Part shown: one piece after another, positions 32,698 through 40,693 of the stretch
Position numbering within the stretch: the stretch's first letter is position 1
Layout: each line of letters begins with the position of its first letter
Assembly (NCBI GenBank): GCA_000435675.1
Contig: FR895148.1
Span: forward strand, 35,742-76,434
DNA from: Eggerthella sp. CAG:298
Lineage (GTDB): Bacteria > Actinomycetota > Coriobacteriia > Coriobacteriales > Eggerthellaceae
Reading direction: 5' to 3'
Length of the DNA: 40,693 nt
Notes under the pieces: generated by a model
The model's input: the letters and a program-made list of their open reading frames with translations, nothing else
Told to the model about the DNA's origin: nothing
The model's database searches: none
Position numbers and translations under genes: made by a program

Positions 32698-34863
32698 TTG
32701 CGCTTCGATGGACCTGTTGAGGCCGTTTCCCAGGTAAGCCCTCAGCGCGCGCGTGCATTAACAGTGCGCGGGATCGAAGTGGTACGCGACCTGCTCGATC
32801 GGTTTCCCCGTCGCTACCTCGACATGTCCCAGGTGGTCACTATCGCGCAGGCGACCATCGGGCTTTCATGTACGCTCGTTGCGCGCATCTATGAAACGAA
32901 GGTGAAGAAGCCTCGTCGCAATTTGAACATCCTTGAGATCACGCTTCTCGACAGCACGGGCACGCTCATCGTGACCTGCTTCAATCAGCCTTGGCTTGCG
33001 GATAAGCTGCATAAGGACGACCTGGTGAGCGTATCGGGTACGATCGAATTTAACTATGGGTTCAAGCGTATGACGAACCCCATTCTCACCCATCTTGAAG
33101 AAGCAGGGGAGGCGCATGGCATCATCCAAGCCTTCCACGGATCGATCAATAAGCTCAGCCCGTCGATCGTGAAGCGCATGATCGCTCACGCGCTCGAGGA
33201 AGTGCGCGGCCTCTATGATCCCTTGCCGCTCTCGCTGCGCGAACGCTATCGGCTTTGTTCCCGCTATCAGGCCTACCGTGCGATCCATTTCCCAGAGAGT
33301 ATCGAAGAGGTAGACATGGCGCGCAGGCGTTTACTCTATGAGGAATTGTTCTTTCTCGAGCTTCAGCTCATCACCGAGCAGCGCGAGCATGCAGAGCGAT
33401 TTCCCGGTTTCGAGCAGGGCGCAAATGAAACGCTCGTAAACGAACTGGCACAAGTTCTGCCCTTCGAGCTTACCAGCGAGCAGGCGTGCGCTCGCGATGA
33501 GATCTGGGCGGACATGGCTGCCCCCAAGGCGATGGACCGCTTGCTCTTAGGAGATGTGGGCACGGGCAAGACGATCGTGGCATTTTGTGCGCTGGTCTGT
33601 GCGGCACGCCATGGTCATCAGGCGGTCATGGTCGGTCCTACCGAGATCTTGGTGAAGCAGTATGCGCGCTCGCTCGGTCCGCTCCTCGACCGTCTGGGCG
33701 TATCATGGTGCCTGCTCACGTCAACGACCCCAACAGATGAGAAGGAGCGCTCTCTCCAAGCGCTTGCAGAGGGGCAGGTTTCGATCTGCTTCGGCACCCA
33801 TGCCGTATTCGAGCCTTCGGTACAGTTTGCCGATTGCTCGTTCGTATGCTTCGATGAGCAGCAACGCTTCGGCGTCGAACAGCGCGAAGCGCTTTTAGCG
33901 AAAGCTCCTGGTGCTGATGTTCTTTCGATGAGCGCAACACCCATTCCGCGTTCGCTTGCCCTTGCGCTCTATGGCACAACGGCGATCAGCTATCTGCGCA
34001 AGCCACCGCAGATCAAGAGCTCCCGCACTACTACGGTGCTCCCTTTCACTGAAGAGGGAGTGGCATACGATGCGGTGCGCGCAGCCCTTTCACGTGGCGA
34101 GCAGGCCTATGTGGTCTGCCCGCTCATCGGTATCCCCACTAAGGATCTGCTTGCGAGCGATGAAGAAGAGGGGGAAGATGAGCAGATTGAATATGCACTT
34201 GTCGAATTCGGTCTCGAATCCGATGCTTTCAACACCGAAATTGCAGGTAGCGGGCAAGCTTCCCGGTTCACGGCTGCCGAGCAACATGCCGAGATCCTCC
34301 AAAGCCGAGTGTTTCCTTCTGCGCGCGTGGCTCTTCTTCATGGACGGCTTGCTGCTGAAGAGAAGAGTGCGATCATGGAAGCGTTCCGCGCAGGAGAGAT
34401 CGATGTGCTCGTTTCGACCACGATCATCGAAGTGGGCATCGATGTTCCTAATGCCACGGTCATGATCATCGAAGATGCCGACCGTTTCGGTCTCGCGCAG
34501 CTTCACCAATTGCGCGGTCGTGTAGGACGCGGCGAAAAGCCCGGTCAAGTTTATCTCGTCACGCGTTCGAAGGCGCCGGCAGCGCTCGAACGTTTGCGCG
34601 CGATGGAGGTGACTGAAGATGGATTCGAGCTTTCTGAGATCGATCTTGTTCAGCGCAAAGAAGGCGATGTGTTCGGCGCCCGTCAGCATGGGCAGGCTGC
34701 GCTTCGTTTGGTGAATGTGGTGCGCGATCGTGCTGTCATCGAAGCGGCGTATCAAGATGCCTATGACATCATCTATAACGATACGCTTAGCGAAGCTGAG
34801 CGAGCGATCCTCGAGCGCGAACGTTCGATGGTTACTTGCCGTTTGAGTAAAGAACGCAACTGA
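32698..34863 (+). CDS. recG: ATP-dependent DNA helicase RecG
   Basis: RecG remodels stalled replication forks and branched recombination intermediates. The frame is open from a GTG at 32614, directly after fakA, but codons 1-28 of that version contain a terminator-like hairpin. The TTG at 32698 gives a 721-residue protein with MRFDGPVEAVSQVSPQRA, matching the usual distance from start to the GVGP-like block; no clear ribosome site is visible at either. An OB wedge (residues ~60-130), Walker A GDVGTGKT at 285-292, and motif VI QLRGRVGRG follow. Motif II reads DEQQRFG at about 386-392, versus the usual DEQHRFG. It ends in TGA. Confidence 0.93.
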   Translation: MRFDGPVEAVSQVSPQRARALTVRGIEVVRDLLDRFPRRYLDMSQVVTIAQATIGLSCTLVARIYETKVKKPRRNLNILEITLLDSTGTLIVTCFNQPWLADKLHKDDLVSVSGTIEFNYGFKRMTNPILTHLEEAGEAHGIIQAFHGSINKLSPSIVKRMIAHALEEVRGLYDPLPLSLRERYRLCSRYQAYRAIHFPESIEEVDMARRRLLYEELFFLELQLITEQREHAERFPGFEQGANETLVNELAQVLPFELTSEQACARDEIWADMAAPKAMDRLLLGDVGTGKTIVAFCALVCAARHGHQAVMVGPTEILVKQYARSLGPLLDRLGVSWCLLTSTTPTDEKERSLQALAEGQVSICFGTHAVFEPSVQFADCSFVCFDEQQRFGVEQREALLAKAPGADVLSMSATPIPRSLALALYGTTAISYLRKPPQIKSSRTTTVLPFTEEGVAYDAVRAALSRGEQAYVVCPLIGIPTKDLLASDEEEGEDEQIEYALVEFGLESDAFNTEIAGSGQASRFTAAEQHAEILQSRVFPSARVALLHGRLAAEEKSAIMEAFRAGEIDVLVSTTIIEVGIDVPNATVMIIEDADRFGLAQLHQLRGRVGRGEKPGQVYLVTRSKAPAALERLRAMEVTEDGFELSEIDLVQRKEGDVFGARQHGQAALRLVNVVRDRAVIEAAYQDAYDIIYNDTLSEAERAILERERSMVTCRLSKERN

Positions 34864-34880
34864 ATAAATGAGAGAGAGCC

Positions 34881-35459
34881 ATGCGCGTCGTTTCTGGTAC
34901 ATATAAAGGTCACCTGCTCAAAACGCTCAAAGGGGATGCCACCCGCCCGACCACTATGCGCGTGAAGGAGTCGCTCTTCAGCGCGATTACAAGTGCGCTT
35001 GGGAGTCTTGAAGGAGTGTGCGTGCTCGATGGTTTCGCTGGCTCAGGAGCACTCGGTATCGAGGCGCTCTCGCGGGGAGCAGCACACGTGACCTTCTTCG
35101 AGCAAGCGCGCGCAGCTGCGAAGATCGTGCGCGAGAACCTTGCGAAAGTTGGTGTCCAAAAAGAAGCCTGGAAGCTTGAGGTGGGCGATGCGTTTGCGCT
35201 CGCGTCGAAGAAGCGCGCCCATCCGTTCGACCTCGTCTTGCTCGATCCGCCCTATATGATCGCTCCTTCGCGGGTCCTTTCGCTCGTTCAAGCGCTCGAT
35301 GAAGCGGGTTCACTGAACGCCGAGGCGCTTATCTGCTACGAACTCGCCAAAAAGAACAAACCTGAATTGGTAAGCGAACTTGATAGGTTAAAATGGAAAA
35401 CTGTTTCTCTCAAAGATTTTGGAGATACAACCTATGTCCTGATAAGAAAGGGTATGTGA
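34881..35459 (+). CDS. rsmD: 16S rRNA (guanine(966)-N(2))-methyltransferase RsmD
   Basis: This SAM-dependent enzyme methylates G966 of 16S rRNA during 30S assembly. The 192-residue protein has RVVSGTYKGHLL at the start, RPTTMRVKESLFS, the SAM motif VLDGFAGSGALGIEALSRGA near 50, and the catalytic (D/N)PPY motif LLDPPYM near 121. It starts at ATG 34881, 17 bases after recG, and ends in TGA immediately before the coaD ATG. The rsmD-coaD pairing is conserved in many bacteria. Confidence 0.95.
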   Translation: MRVVSGTYKGHLLKTLKGDATRPTTMRVKESLFSAITSALGSLEGVCVLDGFAGSGALGIEALSRGAAHVTFFEQARAAAKIVRENLAKVGVQKEAWKLEVGDAFALASKKRAHPFDLVLLDPPYMIAPSRVLSLVQALDEAGSLNAEALICYELAKKNKPELVSELDRLKWKTVSLKDFGDTTYVLIRKGM

Positions 35460-35945
35460 ATGAAACGGGCAGTCGTTCCAGGTACCTTCGATCCGATCAC
35501 CAAAGGTCACATCGACGTGATCGAACGTGCCGCGCAAGTCTTCGATGAAGTCATCGTCGCGGTCGCAGCTTCTCACAAGAAGGGGCCGATCTTCGACCAA
35601 GAGACACGCGTTCGCTTGGCTGAAGAGGCATTGAAGGAATACCCCAATGTCTGCGTGAAAGGGTTCAATTGTCTGCTTGTCGACTTCGTTCGAGAGCAGA
35701 AGGCTCATATCGTGGTGAAGGGCCTGCGCGCTATCACCGACTTCGAATATGAGTTCCAGCTCACCGCGCTGAACTACGAACTCTCTAAGGATCTTGAGAC
35801 ATTCTTCATCATGTCTCCGCCGAAATACATGTACCTTTCGAGCTCGATCGTGCGCGAAATGGCATCGATGGGCGGCGACGTGAAACAGTTCGTGCCCGAG
35901 TGCGTAGAGCGTGCGCTCATCGAGTATTTCAACGAAGCGTATTAG
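35460..35945 (+). CDS. coaD: phosphopantetheine adenylyltransferase
   Basis: CoaD converts 4'-phosphopantetheine and ATP to dephospho-CoA, the penultimate step of CoA synthesis. The 161-residue length is typical. The nucleotidyltransferase motif GTFDPITKGH near residue 8-17 and ISSS-type YLSSSIVREMASMGGDV near 125 bind ATP; KGLRAITDFEYEFQL contains the conserved binding segment. The ATG abuts the rsmD stop (TGA-ATG), indicating coupled translation. A 116-base gap follows before the SepIVA-like gene. Confidence 0.97.
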   Translation: MKRAVVPGTFDPITKGHIDVIERAAQVFDEVIVAVAASHKKGPIFDQETRVRLAEEALKEYPNVCVKGFNCLLVDFVREQKAHIVVKGLRAITDFEYEFQLTALNYELSKDLETFFIMSPPKYMYLSSSIVREMASMGGDVKQFVPECVERALIEYFNEAY

Positions 35946-35986
35946 TTACCTATACTTCACAAGACTAGGACAAATCGGTTTTTCTG

Positions 35987-36045
35987 TTGTATAACGCTGC
36001 CGTTTGCTCTAAGATAATAAAGATTTTATTCGTGTTTTGAACACG
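35987..36045 (+). promoter_or_regulatory. candidate promoter and dyad operator upstream of the SepIVA-like gene
   Basis: TTGTAT at 35987-35992 and TAAGAT at 36010-36015 are 17 bases apart (modest match). Downstream, CGTGTT-TTG-AACACG at 36031-36045 is a 15-base inverted repeat, in the proposed leader after an A/T-rich stretch. A repressor could bind there. Confidence 0.4.
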
Positions 36046-36061
36046 ATTTGGAAGGATGTTT

Positions 36062-36535
36062 ATGGACGAAATTGGAGTAATGAACCTCATCGAAGAGCTT
36101 TCTGTGCTCATCGAAGATTCGAAACCGGTTTTTGGCAAGAACACCATGCGCCAGGTGGATGCCCAGGCAGCATTTGAGATTCTTGATGAGATCCGTGACA
36201 CCTTCCCTTCAGAATTCGCACAGGCGCGTCAGATCATTCGCGAGCGTCAAGCACTGCTCGATGAAGCTGAAGCCCAAGCATCACGTCTTATCGAAGATGC
36301 GCGTAGCCAGGCTATCACCATCGCGAGCGAACAGGAGATCGTGCGCATTTCTCAGCAGCAGGCCGATACCATCATGGCTGAAGCGCGCGAGCTCGAGCGC
36401 GAAACGCGTGCAGGCGCAGAAGACTTCGCTGATGAAGTGTTCTCTCATGTCGAGCAGAGCCTCGATACCGCGCTCAACAGTGTGCGTCGTTGTCGTGACC
36501 GCTTGAATGCTAATTCCCTGAGCGCTGGACGCTAA
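36062..36535 (+). CDS. DivIVA-like coiled-coil protein (SepIVA-like)
   Basis: A 157-residue protein. GGAAGG six bases before ATG 36062 sets the start; an ATG at 36056 touches that site. The N-terminal MNLIEELSVLIEDSKPVFGKNTMRQVDAQ followed by a long predicted coiled coil (ARQIIRERQALLDEAEAQASRLIEDARSQA and on to about 125) resembles the mycobacterial septation factor SepIVA, encoded next to the DUF177 and rnc genes there (recalled, not searched). The conserved position between coaD and DUF177-rpmF-plsX-rnc-smc supports this. Automated annotation could label it an ATP synthase b-like ATPase. Likely role: organising septal growth (inference). DUF177 overlaps by one base. Confidence 0.65.
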   Translation: MDEIGVMNLIEELSVLIEDSKPVFGKNTMRQVDAQAAFEILDEIRDTFPSEFAQARQIIRERQALLDEAEAQASRLIEDARSQAITIASEQEIVRISQQQADTIMAEARELERETRAGAEDFADEVFSHVEQSLDTALNSVRRCRDRLNANSLSAGR

Positions 36536-37086
36536 TGGATACTCCAGATCAACTGCTCGCGCTGCCGGATTCTCTCTTCGAGACTTCGGCAGTTGCTGAT
36601 TTTACGGGAGAGATATCACTTCCTGAGATTCGCATGGGTGCCGATAGCTATCGCTTCGAAGAGCCTCTGCGCTATCATCTCTTCTTCACCAATACTGGTG
36701 GAGCGCTGCTCGCAACAGGAGAGGTGAGCGCGCAGGCCAAGACCGTTTGCGCTCGATGCCTTGATGAAGTGGAGCTTACCCTCGAAGCGCCGATTGAAGC
36801 GTATTTCGTGCTTCCTGGTAAGGATGAGCCACTCTCTGAAGATGAAGAAGTCGAATACGATCAGCTCATCGATAAGAACAAGGTCGATCTTACTGCGCTT
36901 TTCCAGGGGGCGCTCGCGCTTGCTCTGCCGCTCGTGGTGCTTTGCAGCGAAGACTGCGCTGGTCTTTGTCCTCAATGTGGCACTAACCTCAACCACGAAA
37001 CCTGCAGTTGTGCTGCGCAGCAAGAAATCGATCCGCAGAACCCGTTTGCGGTGCTCAAGAACTACCGTTTCGATTCTGAAGAGTAA
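36535..37086 (+). CDS. DUF177 / YceD family protein
   Basis: A 183-residue protein. Family members lie beside rpmF and plsX in many bacteria and have been linked to 23S rRNA accumulation. Its ATG overlaps the stop of the preceding gene (TAATG), so translation is coupled. It carries Cys motifs: CARC near 80 and a C-terminal CSEDCAGLCPQCGTNLN beginning near 137, which looks zinc-binding and matches the C-terminal signature of the actinobacterial type. A poorly structured acidic segment (DEPLSEDEEVEYDQL) lies between. Confidence 0.88.
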   Translation: MDTPDQLLALPDSLFETSAVADFTGEISLPEIRMGADSYRFEEPLRYHLFFTNTGGALLATGEVSAQAKTVCARCLDEVELTLEAPIEAYFVLPGKDEPLSEDEEVEYDQLIDKNKVDLTALFQGALALALPLVVLCSEDCAGLCPQCGTNLNHETCSCAAQQEIDPQNPFAVLKNYRFDSEE

Positions 37087-37146
37087 CGGTTGTTCGCGCA
37101 TGTCATGCGAATCGCTACCGTTCGGACAGAATCGCAACTTCAATGA

Positions 37147-37175
37147 TTGAAAACATCGCACGAGTTTGTTAGCAT
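37147..37175 (+). promoter_or_regulatory. promoter of rpmF
   Basis: TTGAAA at 37147-37152 and TAGCAT at 37170-37175 are separated by 17 bases. The start of transcription would be roughly 55 bases before the rpmF ATG. Confidence 0.65.
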
Positions 37176-37234
37176 ATCTCGTTGCGTCAAACGTAAGTTT
37201 CAGGCCAAGCCTGTGTTATAGAAGGAGAAACCTC

Positions 37235-37414
37235 ATGGCAGTACCTAAGCGTAAAACTGGTCGTGCTCGCACCCACGCACGTCGTAGCGAAAATGATAAG
37301 ATCGCAGCACCTTCTCGTTCGCTGTGCCCCGAATGCGGCGAAGTGAAGCTCCCTCATCGCGTTTGCCCCAATTGCGGTCATTATCGCGATCGTGAAGTCA
37401 TCCAAACTGCTTAG
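37235..37414 (+). CDS. rpmF: 50S ribosomal protein L32
   Basis: A 59-residue ribosomal protein with N-terminal MAVPKRKTGRARTHARRS and a zinc ribbon with CPEC and CPNC. AAGGAGA upstream of ATG 37235 fixes the start; the frame remains open to 37166 but lacks a site. It is monocistronic by sequence: promoter at 37147, terminator at 37443. Confidence 0.97.
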   Translation: MAVPKRKTGRARTHARRSENDKIAAPSRSLCPECGEVKLPHRVCPNCGHYRDREVIQTA

Positions 37415-37442
37415 TTCACTCACGCAGTTCGCTGATTTGTCG

Positions 37443-37473
37443 ATCCCTCGGTCTTTTGCCGAGGGATTTTTTT
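37443..37473 (+). terminator. rho-independent terminator after rpmF
   Basis: ATCCCTCGG (37443-37451) pairs perfectly with CCGAGGGAT (37459-37467) around a seven-base loop and is followed by six T. Confidence 0.95.
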
Positions 37474-37548
37474 GTTCCCGACCTTCTTTCAGTTGGGAAA
37501 ACTGTTTTCTTTTAGAATGAATACGATATGAATTGCGAGGTGACTACC

Positions 37549-38553
37549 GTGAATGAAATGACAAGGATCGCCGTTGATGCCGTCGGTGGAGATTTTGGTG
37601 CTCCCGTGGTGCTCGAAGGCGTTGAGATGGCGCTTGCTGAAGACCCGAATCTTGAAGTGGTGATCTGCGGCCCAGCCGATGTGGTGGAGCCGTTCGCTCA
37701 GAGCCATGACCGCTGCATCGCACAACCCTGCACCGAAGAGATCGCGATGGACGAGCATCCCGCGCAGGCGGTGCGCAAGAAGAAGGATTCGAGCATCGTG
37801 GTAGGCTGTCGTCTCGTGAAAGAAGGCCAGGCACAAGGGTTCTTCTCCGCAGGATCGACTGGCGCGTGCCTCACGGCAGCAACGCTCGTGATGGGGCGCA
37901 TCAAAGGGGTCATGCGCCCTGCTATCGCTACCATCATCCCGTCTCCTGCAAAACCGGTCGTCATGTGCGATGTGGGGGCGAACGCAGACTGCAAGCCTTC
38001 CTATTTGGTGCAGTTCGGCCAGATGGCAGCTGTCTATGCTGAACAGGTCATCGGCATTCCTGACCCGAGCGTGGCGCTCTTGAACATCGGCAGCGAAGAC
38101 ACGAAGGGCTCCCAGTTCTCGCAGGAAGCCTTTGAGCTCATGAGCGCTTCTCTTCCGAATTTCATCGGCAACAAAGAAGGCTGCGATATCTTGCCAGGTG
38201 GGGCTGATGTGTTCGTCACTGATGGCTTCACGGGCAATGTCTGCTTGAAGACGATCGAAGGCACTTCGAAGGTGCTCTTCGCAGCGCTCAAGGATATCAT
38301 GATGTCATCTGCGAAGACCAAGCTTGCGGCGCTCGCGCTCAAGGGCGATCTTGCCAAGCTCAAAGACTCGATCGACCCCGATACCTATGGTGGCGCGCCG
38401 CTGCTCGGCGTGAATGGTGCTTGCTTGATCGGACATGGTTCGTCAAGCGCGCGTGCGATCAAGAATGGCATCGCGATCACCGCCAAGACCGTTCGTTTGG
38501 ATGTTTCGGGAATAATCGCGCGAACCGTGAAAAAAGATAACGACCTCGGGTAA
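37549..38553 (+). CDS. plsX: phosphate acyltransferase PlsX
   Basis: PlsX interconverts acyl-ACP and acyl-phosphate, the acyl donor for PlsY in phospholipid synthesis. GAGGTGA six bases before GTG 37549 sets the start; an ATG at 37528 in the same frame lacks a site. The 334-residue protein begins MNEMTRIAVDAVGGDFGAP and shows VVGCRLVKEGQAQGFFSAGSTGA near 85, VMCDVGANADCKPSYLVQF near 140, NIGSEDTKGS and VTDGFTGNVCLKTIEG. The acpP gene that often follows plsX is missing; rnc starts 36 bases later. Confidence 0.95.
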   Translation: MNEMTRIAVDAVGGDFGAPVVLEGVEMALAEDPNLEVVICGPADVVEPFAQSHDRCIAQPCTEEIAMDEHPAQAVRKKKDSSIVVGCRLVKEGQAQGFFSAGSTGACLTAATLVMGRIKGVMRPAIATIIPSPAKPVVMCDVGANADCKPSYLVQFGQMAAVYAEQVIGIPDPSVALLNIGSEDTKGSQFSQEAFELMSASLPNFIGNKEGCDILPGGADVFVTDGFTGNVCLKTIEGTSKVLFAALKDIMMSSAKTKLAALALKGDLAKLKDSIDPDTYGGAPLLGVNGACLIGHGSSSARAIKNGIAITAKTVRLDVSGIIARTVKKDNDLG

Positions 38554-38589
38554 ACTTAATCTGTTTGTTTGAGACCGAGGTAACCCCAC

Positions 38590-39411
38590 GTGAGCACTGC
38601 AGAGGAACATAGAGAGCTTTTGGATGAGGTCGAGCGTGTGCTCGACTATCAGTTCAAAGATCCAACACTTCTTCTTGCTGCCCTCACGCATCCTTCCGCA
38701 GTGGAAGGTCATTCGTTGCGCGATTCCTATGAGCGCCTCGAATTCTTAGGGGACAGCATCTTGGGAGCGGTGGTGGCTGACCGCGCTTTCCATGCGTATC
38801 CCAAGGTCGACGAAGGAGGTCTCACGCGCATCAAGGTCTCTCTCGTTTCGGGAGCATCGCTGTCTAAGACGGCCGAGGGCTTAGGCTTCGCCGATTTCAT
38901 CATCTTCGGTTCATCGGAGACGGGGACCGGCAAACGCGGACTCCATTCTGCGCTCGAGAACGTGTATGAATCGGTGGTCGCGGCGCTCTATCTCGATGGA
39001 GGCTGGCAGGCTGCGAGCGCATTCATCGATCGAACGCTCATCACGAAGATGAACATCGATATGGCGCGCGAGCCAGAGAATCCGAAGAGCGTATTGCAGG
39101 AGAAACTTCAGGAAGACGGCATCACGCCCACCTATCGATTGGTGGAGACGCAAGGTCCTCCGCACAATAGAACATTCATCACCCAAGTCTTCGTTGGCGT
39201 TCAGTCGCTGGCGAAAGGCGTGGGCCGCACGAAGAAGGAATCGGAAAGCCATGCTGCTGAATCGGCCTTGAAGGCGCTCAGCTCGTTCTTCGATGCGAAA
39301 GACTCAAAAGATAAGAAACGTCAGGCCGATGCGAAAGCTGCGATCAAGGCTGCGAAAGCAGAAGAGAAGGCCAGGCGTAAGGCGGAAAACGCTCGCAAGA
39401 AGAAGCAATAA
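38590..39411 (+). CDS. rnc: ribonuclease III with lysine-rich tail
   Basis: RNase III cuts double-stranded RNA and processes rRNA precursors. GAGGTAA six bases before GTG 38590 sets the start. The catalytic signature ERLEFLGDSILG lies at 48-59 and the second metal motif LENVYESVVAALYLDGG near 122. A dsRNA-binding domain follows at about 155-238 (PKSVLQEKLQEDG to ESESHAAESALKAL). The 273-residue length exceeds the usual ~230 because of an unusual ~35-residue C-terminal tail alternating Lys, Ala and acidic residues (KAAIKAAKAEEKARRKAENARKKKQ in part), probably helical and basic. Confidence 0.96.
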   Translation: MSTAEEHRELLDEVERVLDYQFKDPTLLLAALTHPSAVEGHSLRDSYERLEFLGDSILGAVVADRAFHAYPKVDEGGLTRIKVSLVSGASLSKTAEGLGFADFIIFGSSETGTGKRGLHSALENVYESVVAALYLDGGWQAASAFIDRTLITKMNIDMAREPENPKSVLQEKLQEDGITPTYRLVETQGPPHNRTFITQVFVGVQSLAKGVGRTKKESESHAAESALKALSSFFDAKDSKDKKRQADAKAAIKAAKAEEKARRKAENARKKKQ

Positions 39412-39420
39412 GGGGCGCGT

Positions 39421-40693
39421 GTGTATTTAAAGTCGTTGAATCTGAAAGGATTCAAGTCCTTCGCCGATCGCACGGTCATGCGTTTTGAGCCAGGGCTTGC
39501 AGCTATCGTTGGACCGAACGGATCGGGCAAATCGAATATCTCAGATGCAGTGCTTTGGGTGTTGGGCGAGCGCAATGCGAAGAGCCTGCGCGGTCAGTCG
39601 ATGGAAGACGTTATCTTCTCAGGTTCATCGGCGCGCAAGCCAGTAGGCGTTGCGGAAGTTGAGCTTGTGCTCGACAATTCCGATGGCACGCTACCCGTTG
39701 ATTTCTCTGAGGTTTCCATCGGGCGCCGCATGTATCGCAACGGTGAGAGCGAATACCTCATCAATGGATCGCTCGTGCGCCGTATGGACGTGCTCGACAT
39801 CCTGCACGATAGCGGTCTTGGTTCAGGAACGAATTCGATCATCTCACAGGGCAATCTCGATTCCATCCTATCTTCGCGCCCGGAGGATAGGCGTGAGCTC
39901 ATCGAAGAGGCGGCAGGCATCTTGAAGCATAAGGAGCGCCGCAAGAAGAGCGAACGCAAGCTTGCTCAGATGGATGCGCACCTCGATCGCGTGAACGATA
40001 TCACCGCCGAAGTCGAGCGTCAGCTAAAGCCGCTCGAGCGCAAGGCGAAGAAGGCGATCACCTTCAAACAGCTCGATGCGGAATATCAGAAATACCGCTT
40101 GGAACTTGCGGTGGATGATCTGCGCATCCTGCAGAAGCGTTGGAACGAGATCCTCGAAGCAGAGGAGACCAATCAAAAAAGATCCAATGAAGCGCTGGTC
40201 GTTCTCACGGAAGCGGAGAAAGCCAACGATGAGCTTCAAAGTCAGCTCCAAACTTCAGGCGAGAACGAATCGGCACTCGGAAACGATTATCGCCGCGTGC
40301 GTTCGGTCGCTGAGTCCATCAACTCGCAATGCATCGTGTTGCGCGAACGTCGCAAGTCCTACGAAAAGGAACTTGCCATGGGCGTCCGTTCGTTCGAAAA
40401 CGAGAAGATCCAGGCAAAGCGCGCTGCTCAAGATCTTGAATCGCTCACTACGCAATTCCAAGAGGTCGAACGATCCTATAACAACGCGGTATCCGATCAT
40501 GACCGCATCGAAGAGAACTACAACAAGCAAGTAGACCAGCGCAACAAACTGCGTAAGCAGATCGATGCGATCTTGGCCGAACAGAATGCGCTCACCTATC
40601 GCAGTGAAACGATCCAATCCACGCTCGATTCGCTGAAAGAGGAGCTTCACGATGCGCAGGTGAACTCTCAAGTGGCCGATGCGCAAGTAGCCG
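39421..40693 (+). CDS. smc: chromosome segregation protein SMC (3' truncated by window edge)
   Basis: SMC is the ATPase of the condensin-like complex that organises and segregates chromosomes with ScpA/ScpB. Only the first ~424 residues lie in the window; the frame runs off its end. The start is GTG 39421, nine bases after the rnc stop, with AAGGGG upstream. The beginning MYLKSLNLKGFKSFADRT is the SMC N terminus; Walker A is GPNGSGKS at 31-38. The signature helix LIEEAAGILKHKERRKKSERKL near 160 opens the first coiled coil, which continues to the edge. The rnc-smc pairing is widely conserved. Confidence 0.97.
   Translation, partial: MYLKSLNLKGFKSFADRTVMRFEPGLAAIVGPNGSGKSNISDAVLWVLGERNAKSLRGQSMEDVIFSGSSARKPVGVAEVELVLDNSDGTLPVDFSEVSIGRRMYRNGESEYLINGSLVRRMDVLDILHDSGLGSGTNSIISQGNLDSILSSRPEDRRELIEEAAGILKHKERRKKSERKLAQMDAHLDRVNDITAEVERQLKPLERKAKKAITFKQLDAEYQKYRLELAVDDLRILQKRWNEILEAEETNQKRSNEALVVLTEAEKANDELQSQLQTSGENESALGNDYRRVRSVAESINSQCIVLRERRKSYEKELAMGVRSFENEKIQAKRAAQDLESLTTQFQEVERSYNNAVSDHDRIEENYNKQVDQRNKLRKQIDAILAEQNALTYRSETIQSTLDSLKEELHDAQVNSQVADAQVA

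Noticed and set aside
1..40693. CRISPR, phage or IS elements, or a defence island
   Set aside because: No spaced direct repeats, transposase, integrase or phage gene appears; content is housekeeping with conserved order.

Overview
The window is a dense, almost entirely plus-strand stretch of bacterial chromosome made mostly of core genes. Gene content and order suggest an actinobacterium of class Coriobacteriia, probably near Eggerthellaceae. The supporting signs are an RF2 with close actinobacterial similarity, a SepIVA-like gene between coaD and the DUF177-rpmF-plsX-rnc-smc block, split transketolase, and a large BTAD-type regulator. GC content looks moderate (50-55% by eye), and an ornithine-pathway-like dehydrogenase is present. 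A Cryptobacterium-like organism would fit, but that is a guess from memory, not a search result.

Layout. (1) 1-9.5 kb: the 3' end of glmU, then prs, pth, a RecJ-RecQ fusion, a bifunctional RelA/SpoT enzyme, a glyoxalase II-like hydrolase and a DUF47/PhoU-like protein. (2) 9.6-12.0 kb: lysC-asd, the first two steps of the aspartate pathway; lysC carries an in-frame internal start for a regulatory beta subunit. (3) 12.1-13.3 kb: a diaminopentanoate-dehydrogenase-like protein with a His/Cys/Lys-rich tail. (4) 13.4-13.7 kb: tRNA-Gln(CUG) and tRNA-Glu(CUC) with a clear promoter and terminator. (5) 13.8-16.5 kb: a large ATPase-wHTH-BTAD regulator with AT-richer sequence than its surroundings. (6) 16.7-29.7 kb: secA, prfB, split transketolase, ftsEX, an S41 protease, rnr, an M42 aminopeptidase, smpB and an unknown gene, followed by one small gene on the minus strand. 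(7) 30.2-40.7 kb: rpmB, an Asp23-family gene, fakA, recG, rsmD, coaD, sepIVA-like, DUF177, rpmF, plsX, rnc and the 5' part of smc.

Functional links. rnr and smpB both serve ribosome rescue and RNA quality control. fakA and plsX both act on acyl-phosphates. ftsEX with the S41 protease and the SepIVA-like gene point to envelope and division functions. lysC-asd is a compact biosynthetic operon.

I found no CRISPR array, phage, insertion sequence or obvious defence island, and no intergenic gap exceeds about 300 bases. The most unusual signals are an RF2 whose stop-codon-reading tripeptide is SPT instead of SPF, together with a window-wide shortage of TGA stops (4 TGA, 13 TAG and 17 TAA among 34 complete genes), and the RecJ-RecQ fusion. 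The rest looks like ordinary housekeeping with a few regulatory details.
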